Positions 41,688-50,900 of a stretch of 64,000 nt of DNA are shown here, piece after piece. The notes beneath the pieces were generated by a model. The model was not told the origin of the DNA, searched no databases, and worked only from the letters and a program-made list of their open reading frames with translations. This DNA is from Thiomicrorhabdus sp965603495 (GTDB lineage Bacteria; Pseudomonadota; Gammaproteobacteria; Thiomicrospirales; Thiomicrospiraceae). The first letter of the stretch is position 1. Each line of letters opens with the position of its first letter. A program made the position numbers and the translations under genes. The stretch covers positions 124,001 through 188,000 of the forward strand of contig CBFDDF010000001.1 in assembly GCA_965603495.1 (NCBI GenBank). Reading direction: 5' to 3'.

Positions 41688-43762
41688 TGGAACTTTTTAG
41701 CTTGGATTTCTTTGAGGTTTTCAACCTGTTTTTAAAGGGGGATTTGGCCTGGCGTGCGCCGAATTGGTTATGGGCTTTGATGTTCCCCATTCTCTGGTGG
41801 GTTTTGAAAAAACTTGGGAAAAAGCAGCATCAACAGGCGTATGCAGATAGCCACTTGTGGCCTTGGGTTGGCGCTGAAAATGTGGTTTTAGAATCTCAGG
41901 AGACGTCGTCATCTACCCTATCGGCCAACACGTTGTTGAATTTGACCACTTCTTTTGGCGGTTTTCTAAGCTCACCAAGTCGATTAATCACCGTTGCTTG
42001 GCTGTGTTTAATTATCGCACTGGCGGGACCGAGAAGTTTAATTTCAGCGCCTGATTTGCAAAGCCGTGAAGGCGTGGATGTTTTGGTGTCGATGGATTTA
42101 TCGCACTCTATGACGGCCGCAGATGTTTATCCGAATCGTTTTTTGTTTGCTAAATCGTTGGTTGAATCGATGACGTCGCAATTAGAAACTGGCGATCGTT
42201 TGGCGTTACAAGGATTTGCTGGGCAAGCGCATATGGTGAGTCCATTAAGTTACGATCGTAATTTGTTTAAACATTCGTTGAATTTGATCGAACCGGGACT
42301 GTTGCCCCTCAAAGGGAGTTGGTTGGAGTTGGCCGTGATTGGCGGTTTAACACATCTGTCGCAAACTGCGGGTAAAGCTAAGGTGATGTTGGTATTTACC
42401 AATGGCGCGCCTGAGTTTTGGCAACCCGTCGATTTACCGATCAGTGCCCAACAATCAAAATTCTTGGAACTACAAAAATTAAGTGATACTGGCGTTAAGA
42501 TTATTGTTGTCGGGGTTGGATTGCCTGCGGCGACGACACTACCGGACAGTGAGGATAAATCAGGTAAATTGCGTGTAAATGGTTTATTAGTACAAAGTCG
42601 CTTAGAAGAGAGTGGCCTTAAAAAAATGGCCCAAAAGTTACAGGGCATTTATTTACGTGCTGATTCCAGTCAAGAATTTATGACGAGACTGTTAAACGAA
42701 ACCACTTTACCCGCAGCAAGCCGGACACAATCGCAAACAAATTTGGTGTGGCAAGACTACGCTTGGCCTTTTATGTTGCTGGGTCTGATTTTACTGTTGA
42801 TTGCGTTCTACCTTTTAGGGTTCTTTAAATCGTCTGCTGGTCTGTTTTTACATGCTAAATCCGGTAAAGAGTTCAATGGGTTCTTGTGGCTCATCGGTGG
42901 GCTCGTGCTGCTAAGTTTCCAGAGTTATCCGCAACCGAGTATGGCGCAGAGCAGTTCCATTGATGACAAGCAAACTTCTGGCGCATACACAGCTTATAGC
43001 GAAGAAGATTACGAATTATCACGTTCTTTATACGATCAAAGTGCCAATTTTTCAGGCTGGTTTGGTGCCGGTTCCGCGGCTTATAAATTGGATGATTTTG
43101 AATCGGCAATGGCTTATTTTAGGCAGGCAGCATGGGCGGCAATTGATGATGAAAGTCGTGCCAAAGCACTCTTTAACCTTGGCAACAGTTATTATCAAAT
43201 CAATTTATTAGAGCTGGCGGTTGAATCGTATCAACAAGCACTACGCTATCGCAAAGCCTATGACAAAGCCGAACATAATTTAAGCCTCGCGTTGCAGCGC
43301 AAAACCATCGAAGATCGCGCTCAGCAACAGGCCAAGGATAAAGCAGACGAAGGCGAGGACGATAGCGGTTCTGGACGCGATAGTGAAGGGGCGTTTTATG
43401 GCGGCCAAAAACCCAATGCATCTAATGATAATGAGCCGGGATTTGGTTCCGATGGGGATTCCCCAAAAGGCGATAAAAGTGGCGAATTGAGACCGTTGCC
43501 GGATACTAGAGATGAGACGAATTATCGCTTATCCAGTGCCCGCGACAAAGTGACAATGGACAGTTTTAGAGGGTCTGATGGTCGTGCAAAGGCGATTTTA
43601 AATCAGCAACAACAGCGCAAACGCGCTGATCAGTTTGAGTATGAACTGCAGTTATTAGAAGATGATCAAAAAACGCTCTTAAAACGGATGTTTGAACGTG
43701 AAGCCGGATTCCATGCCGCACAACCAGAAGCCCATCCTATTCCTGGAATTCAGCCATGGTAA
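41687..43762 (+). CDS. VWA-TPR membrane protein (BatB/BatC-like fusion)
   Basis: 691 residues. An N-terminal helix and the VWA domain (about 120-350) with an intact metal motif, VSMDLSHSMTAADV. Two membrane helices (near 360 and 400) follow, then a periplasmic region with TPR units (AWAAIDDESRAKALFNLGNSYYQINLLELAVESYQQAL). The C-terminal 150 residues are low-complexity, rich in Asp, Gly and Gln. It combines the roles of BatB (VWA) and BatC (TPR) in one chain. It overlaps the BatD gene by 7 bp. Confidence 0.9.
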   Translation: MELFSLDFFEVFNLFLKGDLAWRAPNWLWALMFPILWWVLKKLGKKQHQQAYADSHLWPWVGAENVVLESQETSSSTLSANTLLNLTTSFGGFLSSPSRLITVAWLCLIIALAGPRSLISAPDLQSREGVDVLVSMDLSHSMTAADVYPNRFLFAKSLVESMTSQLETGDRLALQGFAGQAHMVSPLSYDRNLFKHSLNLIEPGLLPLKGSWLELAVIGGLTHLSQTAGKAKVMLVFTNGAPEFWQPVDLPISAQQSKFLELQKLSDTGVKIIVVGVGLPAATTLPDSEDKSGKLRVNGLLVQSRLEESGLKKMAQKLQGIYLRADSSQEFMTRLLNETTLPAASRTQSQTNLVWQDYAWPFMLLGLILLLIAFYLLGFFKSSAGLFLHAKSGKEFNGFLWLIGGLVLLSFQSYPQPSMAQSSSIDDKQTSGAYTAYSEEDYELSRSLYDQSANFSGWFGAGSAAYKLDDFESAMAYFRQAAWAAIDDESRAKALFNLGNSYYQINLLELAVESYQQALRYRKAYDKAEHNLSLALQRKTIEDRAQQQAKDKADEGEDDSGSGRDSEGAFYGGQKPNASNDNEPGFGSDGDSPKGDKSGELRPLPDTRDETNYRLSSARDKVTMDSFRGSDGRAKAILNQQQQRKRADQFEYELQLLEDDQKTLLKRMFEREAGFHAAQPEAHPIPGIQPW

Positions 43763-45498
43763 AGTATTTTCTGCATAAACTCAGCCACGCTAAGGTCTCT
43801 ATCCGTTGGCTACAATCTGGAGTGGTTGCCTTGGTGATTGCATCGCTCAGCTATTCAACATTTTCGGTGGCACAATCAACAGCTACTGGCGGTGTTATTA
43901 CGGTTTCTACCCCAGCTCTGGAGGATGTGAGCCGATTAATTACCCTGAGTATCAAGCCAACGGAGGTGGTGCTGGGAGAATCGGTCACGGTCACGATTGT
44001 AGGAGAGCATAGGGCTAATTTGTTTGAGGAATTGGACTGGCAGAAATTTGAAAAAAACTTTGTGATTTACGATATTGATCGTGATTCAGAGCGAATCAAA
44101 GTAACCCTCTATCCCTTGCAGTCAGGTTTGTTGCCGATTAAAGGCCAGACCGCAGGCAGAATGATTCTGCCGGATATTCAACTGAAAGTGACACCCAATC
44201 CGGAAGTTTCCATCAGCTGGTTCGGGCCAAGCACAGCGCCAAATGCAATTTCACCCAGTTCGGCTGTTTTGTATGCCCATCAGCAGGCGGTTTGGAAGGC
44301 AGAAGTACTCGTTAAGGATACGGCGCATAAGGTCACTTATGAGCAAAGAGCGTCGGTGATTAATTCCTCGGTAACGACCTACCTGCAAAACTTACCGGTC
44401 GACAGTCAAGCGAGTGTTTTTGGGGACATAAAAGAGAATCAAGCAGGCGCGCCTACAGGGAAAAAAGAGACATTAGTGGCTAGCTATGAGGTGAAAGATT
44501 GGCAAGCCCCTGCACCGAAAAAGGTGCTTTTACACTCTCCAATAGTGATTGTAAAAAACCGTTCCAATAGACGTTGGTATTTCTTTGATAAGCCTCGTTC
44601 AGTGGTTTTAAAACCCCTGCCGAATTTTTTGCCGCTCACGGTGCCAGTTGGAACCATTGAGTGGCAGAGTGAACCAGTTGATAAGTTGCATGCGGCAGGT
44701 GATTTGCATTATTGGACTTGGCAACTGCAAGGTAAGGGCTTAACCAAAGCATATATGAATAGCGTGGCACATCAATTGGTGGCCCAAATTGGACATGACG
44801 AGCAGATTGAATGGCTGTCCGATTCTAGAGAGATGACAATGCGCTTTACCCGTGAAGGTTTACAAAGCACTTTGATTCTGCGTTTGCCTTATCGAGTTAT
44901 GCAAGCAGGCCTGATCACTTTGCCGACATTGCAGTTGCGGTATTTTAATCCTCAGACGGAAAAACTAGAAGTGATTCTGCATCCTGAGGCAACAGTGTTG
45001 GCGTTACCAGCTTGGATTGTTTGGGTTGGACAGTGGTTGCTGTTAATGCTGTTTGGAGTGCTCGTTTTCATTAGCCTGTTGAGCATTAAGCAGGCATGGT
45101 TAAATTGGCGATTAAAACGGGTGATACAGCAAGCCGATTCAGTGGAGCTCTTGTGGCAAGGATTGATTGATTGGCGTCAAAACCAATCTTACCAGGCATG
45201 GTCAGTTTTAAATTGGCCTCAAAATTCAGTAGAAAAAATGGACACTCTGGACATTGCGAAACAATCTTTAGACCATTGGTCACAATGGTATATCGAGCGA
45301 TTTGGTCACTGTGAGGAATTTGCAGAATTGATTAAGGCGTTAAATTTTATACTCTATGCACGACATGAAAAAATCGGGCCTGACGATTGGCAAAGTCTCT
45401 CAAACCGTGCAAAATCTTGGAGCCAAACGTTGAGCTGGTGGCAGATGCCAATGAGTGCAATACGGACTAGATTGAAGCAGTCTCGGTCAGATGCTTAA
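43756..45498 (+). CDS. BatD-like protein of the MoxR/Bat operon
   Basis: 580 residues. Signal peptide (VVALVIASLSYSTFSVAQS), a large periplasmic beta-rich region with the BatD-type start (LSIKPTEVVLGESVTVTIVG), one membrane helix near residue 425 (WVGQWLLLMLFGVLVFISLL) and a helical cytoplasmic tail. BatD ('oxygen tolerance') proteins complete MoxR/Bat operons, and their role is not settled. A degenerate palindrome, ACCAGGCATGGT (45191), reads Tyr-Gln-Ala-Trp in the tail. It is the last gene of the operon; no clear terminator follows. Confidence 0.85.
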   Translation: MVKYFLHKLSHAKVSIRWLQSGVVALVIASLSYSTFSVAQSTATGGVITVSTPALEDVSRLITLSIKPTEVVLGESVTVTIVGEHRANLFEELDWQKFEKNFVIYDIDRDSERIKVTLYPLQSGLLPIKGQTAGRMILPDIQLKVTPNPEVSISWFGPSTAPNAISPSSAVLYAHQQAVWKAEVLVKDTAHKVTYEQRASVINSSVTTYLQNLPVDSQASVFGDIKENQAGAPTGKKETLVASYEVKDWQAPAPKKVLLHSPIVIVKNRSNRRWYFFDKPRSVVLKPLPNFLPLTVPVGTIEWQSEPVDKLHAAGDLHYWTWQLQGKGLTKAYMNSVAHQLVAQIGHDEQIEWLSDSREMTMRFTREGLQSTLILRLPYRVMQAGLITLPTLQLRYFNPQTEKLEVILHPEATVLALPAWIVWVGQWLLLMLFGVLVFISLLSIKQAWLNWRLKRVIQQADSVELLWQGLIDWRQNQSYQAWSVLNWPQNSVEKMDTLDIAKQSLDHWSQWYIERFGHCEEFAELIKALNFILYARHEKIGPDDWQSLSNRAKSWSQTLSWWQMPMSAIRTRLKQSRSDA

Positions 45499-45568
45499 TT
45501 GAAATAAATATCTGACAGAGTGGTTAATGGCCGCTGGAATATTCAATGGAATCGGTCATTGAAAGAGC

Positions 45569-45826
45569 CTATTTGCGATAGGTTGCGTCAAAAGGTTTAA
45601 TGATTTTCTGATATTTTTTAAATGCGATATACATGGCGTAACCCACTGCGCCTAGAATCACCGCATCGCCGAGAAACGCTAAGCCTATCGAAAAGGTATT
45701 TTCTCTAAAGATGCTGGGTATAATCAACAAAACCCCAATGAATAAGCCTAAGAATACTGTTTTAAAAGCGACTTTCAAAATACCTTTAAGCAGTAGTTGT
45801 TTGTGTGTTTTTGAACCTAATTCCAT
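45569..45826 (-). CDS. Small membrane protein of unknown function
   Basis: 85 residues with two hydrophobic segments (VFLGLFIGVLLIIPSIF and the segment around FLGDAVILGAVGYAMYIAF) and basic ends. AGGAAAA stands about 8 bases before the ATG, and the frame has good codon use, so it is probably real. I recognise no family. It follows trxC by 69 bp in the same direction. Confidence 0.6.
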   Translation of the reverse strand: MELGSKTHKQLLLKGILKVAFKTVFLGLFIGVLLIIPSIFRENTFSIGLAFLGDAVILGAVGYAMYIAFKKYQKIIKPFDATYRK

Positions 45827-45895
45827 TTGGATTTTCCTGAATATTTGGTCGTACTATCTGCAGTCTAGGGTGCGTTCATGCGCCCCGCTTATGTT

Positions 45896-46318
45896 CTATA
45901 TATTTTGGTTAACCCATTGGGTAAAACCACCTAAATCCATTGCGCCCGATACCCGGGTCACTTCTTTTCCATTTTTAAAAATGGCCAAGGTCGGAATTGA
46001 GCGGATATTAAACTGTGCGCCGATTTGTTGCTCAACTTCGGTATTGATTTTAATGAAACGCGCTCTCGGCTCCATCTGTGCAGCCGCTTTACTGTAGGTC
46101 GGAGCAAAGCTTTTACAAGGTCCACACCACGGCGCCCAAAAATCCACTATCAACGGTTGATCGGTTTTTTGTAGCGCGCGTAAAAACTGCTCTCCTGTCA
46201 TTTCCACTGGAGAACCTGTAAATAGGGTGTTTTTACATTTACCGCAAGTCGGTTGGGTTGAGAGTTTTTCGTCAGGTACACGGTTCAGACCACCGCAGCT
46301 GGGACACATTATAATCAT
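45896..46318 (-). CDS. trxC: Thioredoxin 2 (TrxC) with zinc-binding N-terminus
   Basis: 140 residues. Two CxxC pairs at the start (CPSCGGLN and CGKCKN) form the zinc site of TrxC. The thioredoxin domain follows with the redox centre FWAPWCGPCKSF and the conserved RSIPTLAIFKNG cis-Pro region. It reduces protein disulfides in the cytoplasm, often under oxidative stress. AGGAAA is 6 bases before the ATG. Confidence 0.96.
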   Translation of the reverse strand: MIIMCPSCGGLNRVPDEKLSTQPTCGKCKNTLFTGSPVEMTGEQFLRALQKTDQPLIVDFWAPWCGPCKSFAPTYSKAAAQMEPRARFIKINTEVEQQIGAQFNIRSIPTLAIFKNGKEVTRVSGAMDLGGFTQWVNQNI

Positions 46319-46496
46319 GGCGTTTTCCTATATAGAGATGAGTGGAAAAGTACAAAAGTTAATCATATTTTAACCTATCTATACCACTTTATTTCATGAC
46401 TAATGGTCATCTTTTCAAGGCCGAAAACAATTACGCCTGACTAAGATAGTTTGTCGGCATGTTGTGGATGGGCTTAAAGCTTGTTGGCTCGCTTTA

Positions 46497-46946
46497 TTAA
46501 CTTAACCAGCTTGGTTTTGGACTCTCTTCACCACCCGCATCAAAGCCGCGATCCACAAATCCGTGCAGGGTTGCATCATGACATTGAATCAATTCGATTA
46601 ACTTCGGGTTTTCGGTGGTTAATACCGCTTCTACACCATTTTCAATATTATGGTATTCCATCTTAATTTCATCTTTATATTCAAATAAAGCGGCGAACAG
46701 AGGATCCCAAGAGCGAATCGCTCGATCCATGCCAAAGCGGTTTTTCATGCCAACCACATGGTCTTGTAAGATGCTGACGAGTTCTGGAGTAGTTGCGGTA
46801 GTGGTGCTACGTATACCATTGTCCAGAATAACGGTTTCACGTTTTAGTTGACCATGTTTGGCTAAGAGTTCTTTGAAAAGAGCTTGATCTTGTTTGTGCT
46901 GTTCATCACTGCCGTGACCATGTTTATAGGTGCGTTTAGCTTCCAT
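46497..46946 (-). CDS. Protein of unknown function with an internal duplication
   Basis: 149 residues from the ATG at 46946 (MEAKRTYKHG), which has GAGG 5 bases upstream; the longer frame lacks a signal. The N-terminus is His/Lys-rich (YKHGHGSDEQHKQD). Two similar stretches follow. One is ILDNGIRSTTTATTPELVSI followed by LQDH. The other is NIENGVEAVLTTENPKLIEL followed by IQCH. The shared pattern NG(I/V)....TT..P.L(V/I).(I/L)(L/I)Q.H suggests a repeated domain with one conserved His per unit. No signal peptide. I know similar proteins in other proteobacteria but no function for them. Confidence 0.6.
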   Translation of the reverse strand: MEAKRTYKHGHGSDEQHKQDQALFKELLAKHGQLKRETVILDNGIRSTTTATTPELVSILQDHVVGMKNRFGMDRAIRSWDPLFAALFEYKDEIKMEYHNIENGVEAVLTTENPKLIELIQCHDATLHGFVDRGFDAGGEESPKPSWLS

Positions 46947-47252
46947 AAAAACCTCAGATTTTGGGGGTAGACGAATCATTGTATCTCTTTTGACAGGCGA
47001 AAAAAAAGACACAGTATTGGTCGTACCGTGTCTTTTCGCTGAGGAGCAATGTATTAAAAGCCTTAGCAAAGGGCTTTTAAAATGACTTTGGGGAAAGTCC
47101 AACTTTAATAAAAGGTCTTTATTTAAGTTAACTCAAGTTTACTCATCTGCAAGAGCTGGGTCAATTGGCAAATATTGAAGGAGTATTGAGAGAGTATTGA
47201 TTGTTTTTAAGGCATCTAAATGTAGGCTTTTATAGAGTTTTTCCGGGCAAAA

Positions 47253-47276
47253 AAAATGACCAGGCCTGGTCATTTT
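47253..47276. terminator. Terminator hairpin built on the palindrome
   Basis: 24 bases of perfect palindrome with AAAATG/CATTTT ends around ACCAGGCCTGGT. It lies 48 bases past the stop of the 109-residue gene. On the minus strand the hairpin is followed by a run of about eight U, the layout of an intrinsic terminator. Confidence 0.78.
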
Positions 47277-47323
47277 GAAAGTTAAAGCCTGATGCCTTTA
47301 GCTCCGTATTTAGGGTGTTTGTA

Positions 47324-47653
47324 CTAAATTTCTGTATCTGAATCTTTAGATGAAAAGAAGTTAGCACTACTTTGTAAGTTTGTCGCATACGTTAAGCCAG
47401 TAGAAGTTTGGTTGGCTTCAATATCTCTGTTTTCTGGTGAAATAGCTTTTTGAACAGTTTGCGCAGTATTTAAGCCAGTTGGATTTGTCGATTGCGAAAG
47501 GGCATCTTCTGACAAAGTAACTGTCGAGTTACCACTGCTAGTTGATTGAGAAGAAGGTTTTTCTTCCATTTTCAATTCAGCTTTGGGTGTCATGTGGCTT
47601 TGTTGAGGCTGAAGCGAAAGTGTTGCTGATAGGGCTGGGTTAATAGCGTTCAT
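47324..47653 (-). CDS. Small Ser/Thr/Gln-rich protein of unknown function
   Basis: 109 residues, low in hydrophobic residues and probably disordered. AGAGG is 6 bases before the ATG and a clear terminator follows the gene, which supports expression. The pattern STVTLSEDAL is a common motif in small flagellar or surface-associated proteins, but I cannot place it in a family. It is divergent from the adhesin gene and shares the 324-bp region with it. Confidence 0.55.
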   Translation of the reverse strand: MNAINPALSATLSLQPQQSHMTPKAELKMEEKPSSQSTSSGNSTVTLSEDALSQSTNPTGLNTAQTVQKAISPENRDIEANQTSTGLTYATNLQSSANFFSSKDSDTEI

Positions 47654-47977
47654 AGTAAACCTCTATATCAATCAATTGGTTAGCGTATCTTCATTATAAA
47701 CTTAAAAGACTAAATTTATAAGGGTAAATTTTTATGATGTTGGTAGCGATGCCTTATAAAAGGTTGATCCGTGTTTGACACAAGAGTATGGCTTGTCTGT
47801 TTTAAGTTGTAGCGGAGTCATAGTAACTAATGCCTGCATTAAAAAGAATAGGGAGGCATGTACTCAAGGACAATAGCTTAAATTAACCGAGCCTTGTATT
47901 ATTAAATCAACTAAATTTAAATTATTGCTTCGAACCTAAAAAAGCAATAAAAAACAAAAAATACTGGAGTGCATCTT
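47654..47977. other. Divergent upstream region of the adhesin
   Basis: 324 bp between the divergent 109-residue gene and the adhesin. It contains a TTGACA hexamer (47775-47780), but no good -10 box follows at 16-18 bases. The right end is A-rich and carries the adhesin ribosome site GGAG. No coding frame is evident. A long untranslated leader or regulator sites are likely but cannot be named. Confidence 0.4.
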
Positions 47978-50900
47978 ATGTCTACTATTGCTGGTGAAGT
48001 GTCCACCCTTCAAGGTGTTGTTCGTGCGGTTAACCCAGAAACTGGTGAAGCACGAGTTTTAGAGAAAGGCAGTCCTGTTTATGCTAGAGAAGTGATTGAA
48101 ACCTCGCCGATTGGTGGTGTGTTAATTAATATGCAAGACGGAGCACAGTTAACGTTAGGTAGAGATACGCAAATGCGTATAGATGGTGATGTTGCCGATA
48201 ATGCGGCTTTGCTAGATGCAGAGACAGAAGGTGCTGTAGATGTTGCGGCATTGCAACAAGCAATTTTAGAAGGTAATTTCGATGCCCTAGAAGCAACGGC
48301 AGCTGGTGAAGAAGGTACTTTATCAAGTGCTTCTGAAGGTGGGGTTGCCGTAGATCGTGTTGGGGCTCAAGGTGAGGTGACTGCAGGTTTTGAGACTTCT
48401 ACGGAAGCAAGGTCTTTTGCCGCTGTTAGAGAGTTTACGACAGTGGATGAGGCTGTTGTGGCATCAGCGCCAACCCTAAATACGAATTTAACTTTAGACG
48501 ATGTCAGAGTAGATGAAGGCACGGGTACGGCTACCATCAGTGCCACGCTTAGCGCCGCACCAACAGACGCCCCATTAGTGATGGTTTTGGATAATGGAGC
48601 CACTATTACTTTTGAAGTTGGTGAGACCATCGCGACCTCCACGCCATTCGATATCCAAGGTGATGATGTTTATGTTGATGGTCAAAGCATCACTGTCAGC
48701 GCCAGTGTGCAGTCAGGTGGAGAGCAATTCGCAAGTATTAATAGCACAGACACAGCGACAGTCACGGTCAGAGACACGATCGACACCACGACCGTCAGCC
48801 TAAGTGCAACAGAAAGCACTGGTGAAGATGGAGGTTCAATCACCTATACAGCGACACTGACTGAAATAGCGAACAACGATGTCACCGTGACGCTAAACAA
48901 TGGCGAAACAATCACAATCGAAGCCGGCGATCTTGCAGGTAAGGTTAAAGTCGATGTCAATCAAGACGATGTTTATCTAGAAGAGGACAGCATCAGTGCG
49001 GCGATTACAGGCGTGAGTGAAGCCAATGCAGGCACAGTGGCCGCATTAGAAAATCTAACGTTCGATGCGACTCCTGCCGTGACAACAATCACCGATGATA
49101 AAGATGCCGTGACCGTCAGCCTAAGTGCAACAGAAAGCACTGGTGAAGATGGAGGTTCAATCACCTATACAGCGACACTGACTGAAATAGCGAACAACGA
49201 TGTCACCGTGACGCTAAACAATGGCGAAACAATCACAATCGAAGCCGGCGATCTTGCAGGTAAGGTTAAAGTCGATGTCAATCAAGACGATGTTTATCTA
49301 GAAGAGGACAGCATCAGTGCGGCGATTACAGGCGTGAGTGAAGCCAATGCAGGCACAGTGGCCGCATTAGAAAATCTAACGTTCGATGCGACTCCTGCCG
49401 TGACAACAATCACCGATGATAAAGATGCCGTGACCATCAGCCTGGGTGCAACGCCAAATGTTCTAGAAGGTGGAGTGATTACCTATACAGCAACGGTAAA
49501 TCACGCACCTGAAAGTACACCGTTAGTTATTAGCTTAGACAATGATTTAACAATTACCATTCCTGTAGGCGAATTAACTGGATTCGTGAATGTAACGGTA
49601 CCTGATAATATTTCTAAAGATGCAGATAGCAGTATTGTTGTAGCAATTAAGAGCGCTACTGGTGGTAACTACGAGGATGTAGATCGTACAGCCACAGTGA
49701 CCACAATTATTACAGACAACGATTACAATCCAGATGCCGAAGATGATGTCTTCAGTGCAACAGAAGTTGGTTCTGAATTCATTGCTTCTGAAGACTCTGT
49801 TGATACGATTGGTAGTGTTGATGATGGTGTTGTTGCAACGGGTAATGTTTTAACTAACGATGAAACGAATAATGGTAATGCTGTTGTTACAAGTATTGTA
49901 ATTGGGTCGACAACTTATGCTATTAGTTCAGATGGCTCTGATACAACTATTACAACGGACTATGGTAATTTGGTCATTAGCAAAGATGGCCAATTTACAT
50001 TTAGTGTCAATGATAGTAACTCTGATGTGCAAGCATTGAATATTGGTGACTCATTACCTGTTGCTTTTGAATATACCTTAAGTGACGGGGTTAATCCGGA
50101 TGCAAGTGCGGCACTAACCATTAATATAGAAGGTCGTGATGATGCACCCGTTATTGAATCGGTTACTGCAAATAATCAATCGGTACATGTTGTAACTGGT
50201 TTACTTGATGCCAATGCTGATGGCATTGCAGATACGATTAATCCAGAAGACTTAACGGTAAAAGATAAAGGCCTTATCTTCTCAAGTAACAATGGCAACT
50301 TGCAAATAGATCTTGGTCACACGCCCTCGAATGTTGCCGTTGAATTCAATGGTGGACAAGCTGGCTATAAAAATGCGGTTGGTTATTACACGCATGATGA
50401 AGAGGGTGCTTTGGTAGCCAAAATAATCTACGTCGATAACAGTTCATTTGTCGGGACTGAAAATGTAGATGCGGGTACTTTGAATGATTTAAAGGGAGAA
50501 GTTGGCTTCTTCATTATTCCCAACGGTGGAAATCACAGGATTACGACTGATTCAATCATTACCATGGACAGTAATGGAAAAATGAGTGCTGATGGAAAGT
50601 CTGTTACAGCCTATTATACGGATAACAACTTGAATGCTGATGGTCATGATCACGTTATTGCCGGGCCTGCTGAAGATGGTAGTGGTTTAGTGATTGGTTT
50701 TGAAGATCTGGCATTAGGGGATCGAGACTATGATGATTTCGTGATGACGGTCAAATTGTGTTCAACACTTGGTACCGCTACTGAAACGATTCTACTCACA
50801 GAGGACTTTGAAGGTATTACACAAGCAGCTGGAGATACTTCAGGTAAAGATTGGTATATTGATCACGGGACTGATGGAGATAATATCTTGATCAGCGATA

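Noticed and set aside
48973..49164. Minus-strand ORF in the adhesin
   Set aside because: Shadow of a repetitive coding region with no start signal.
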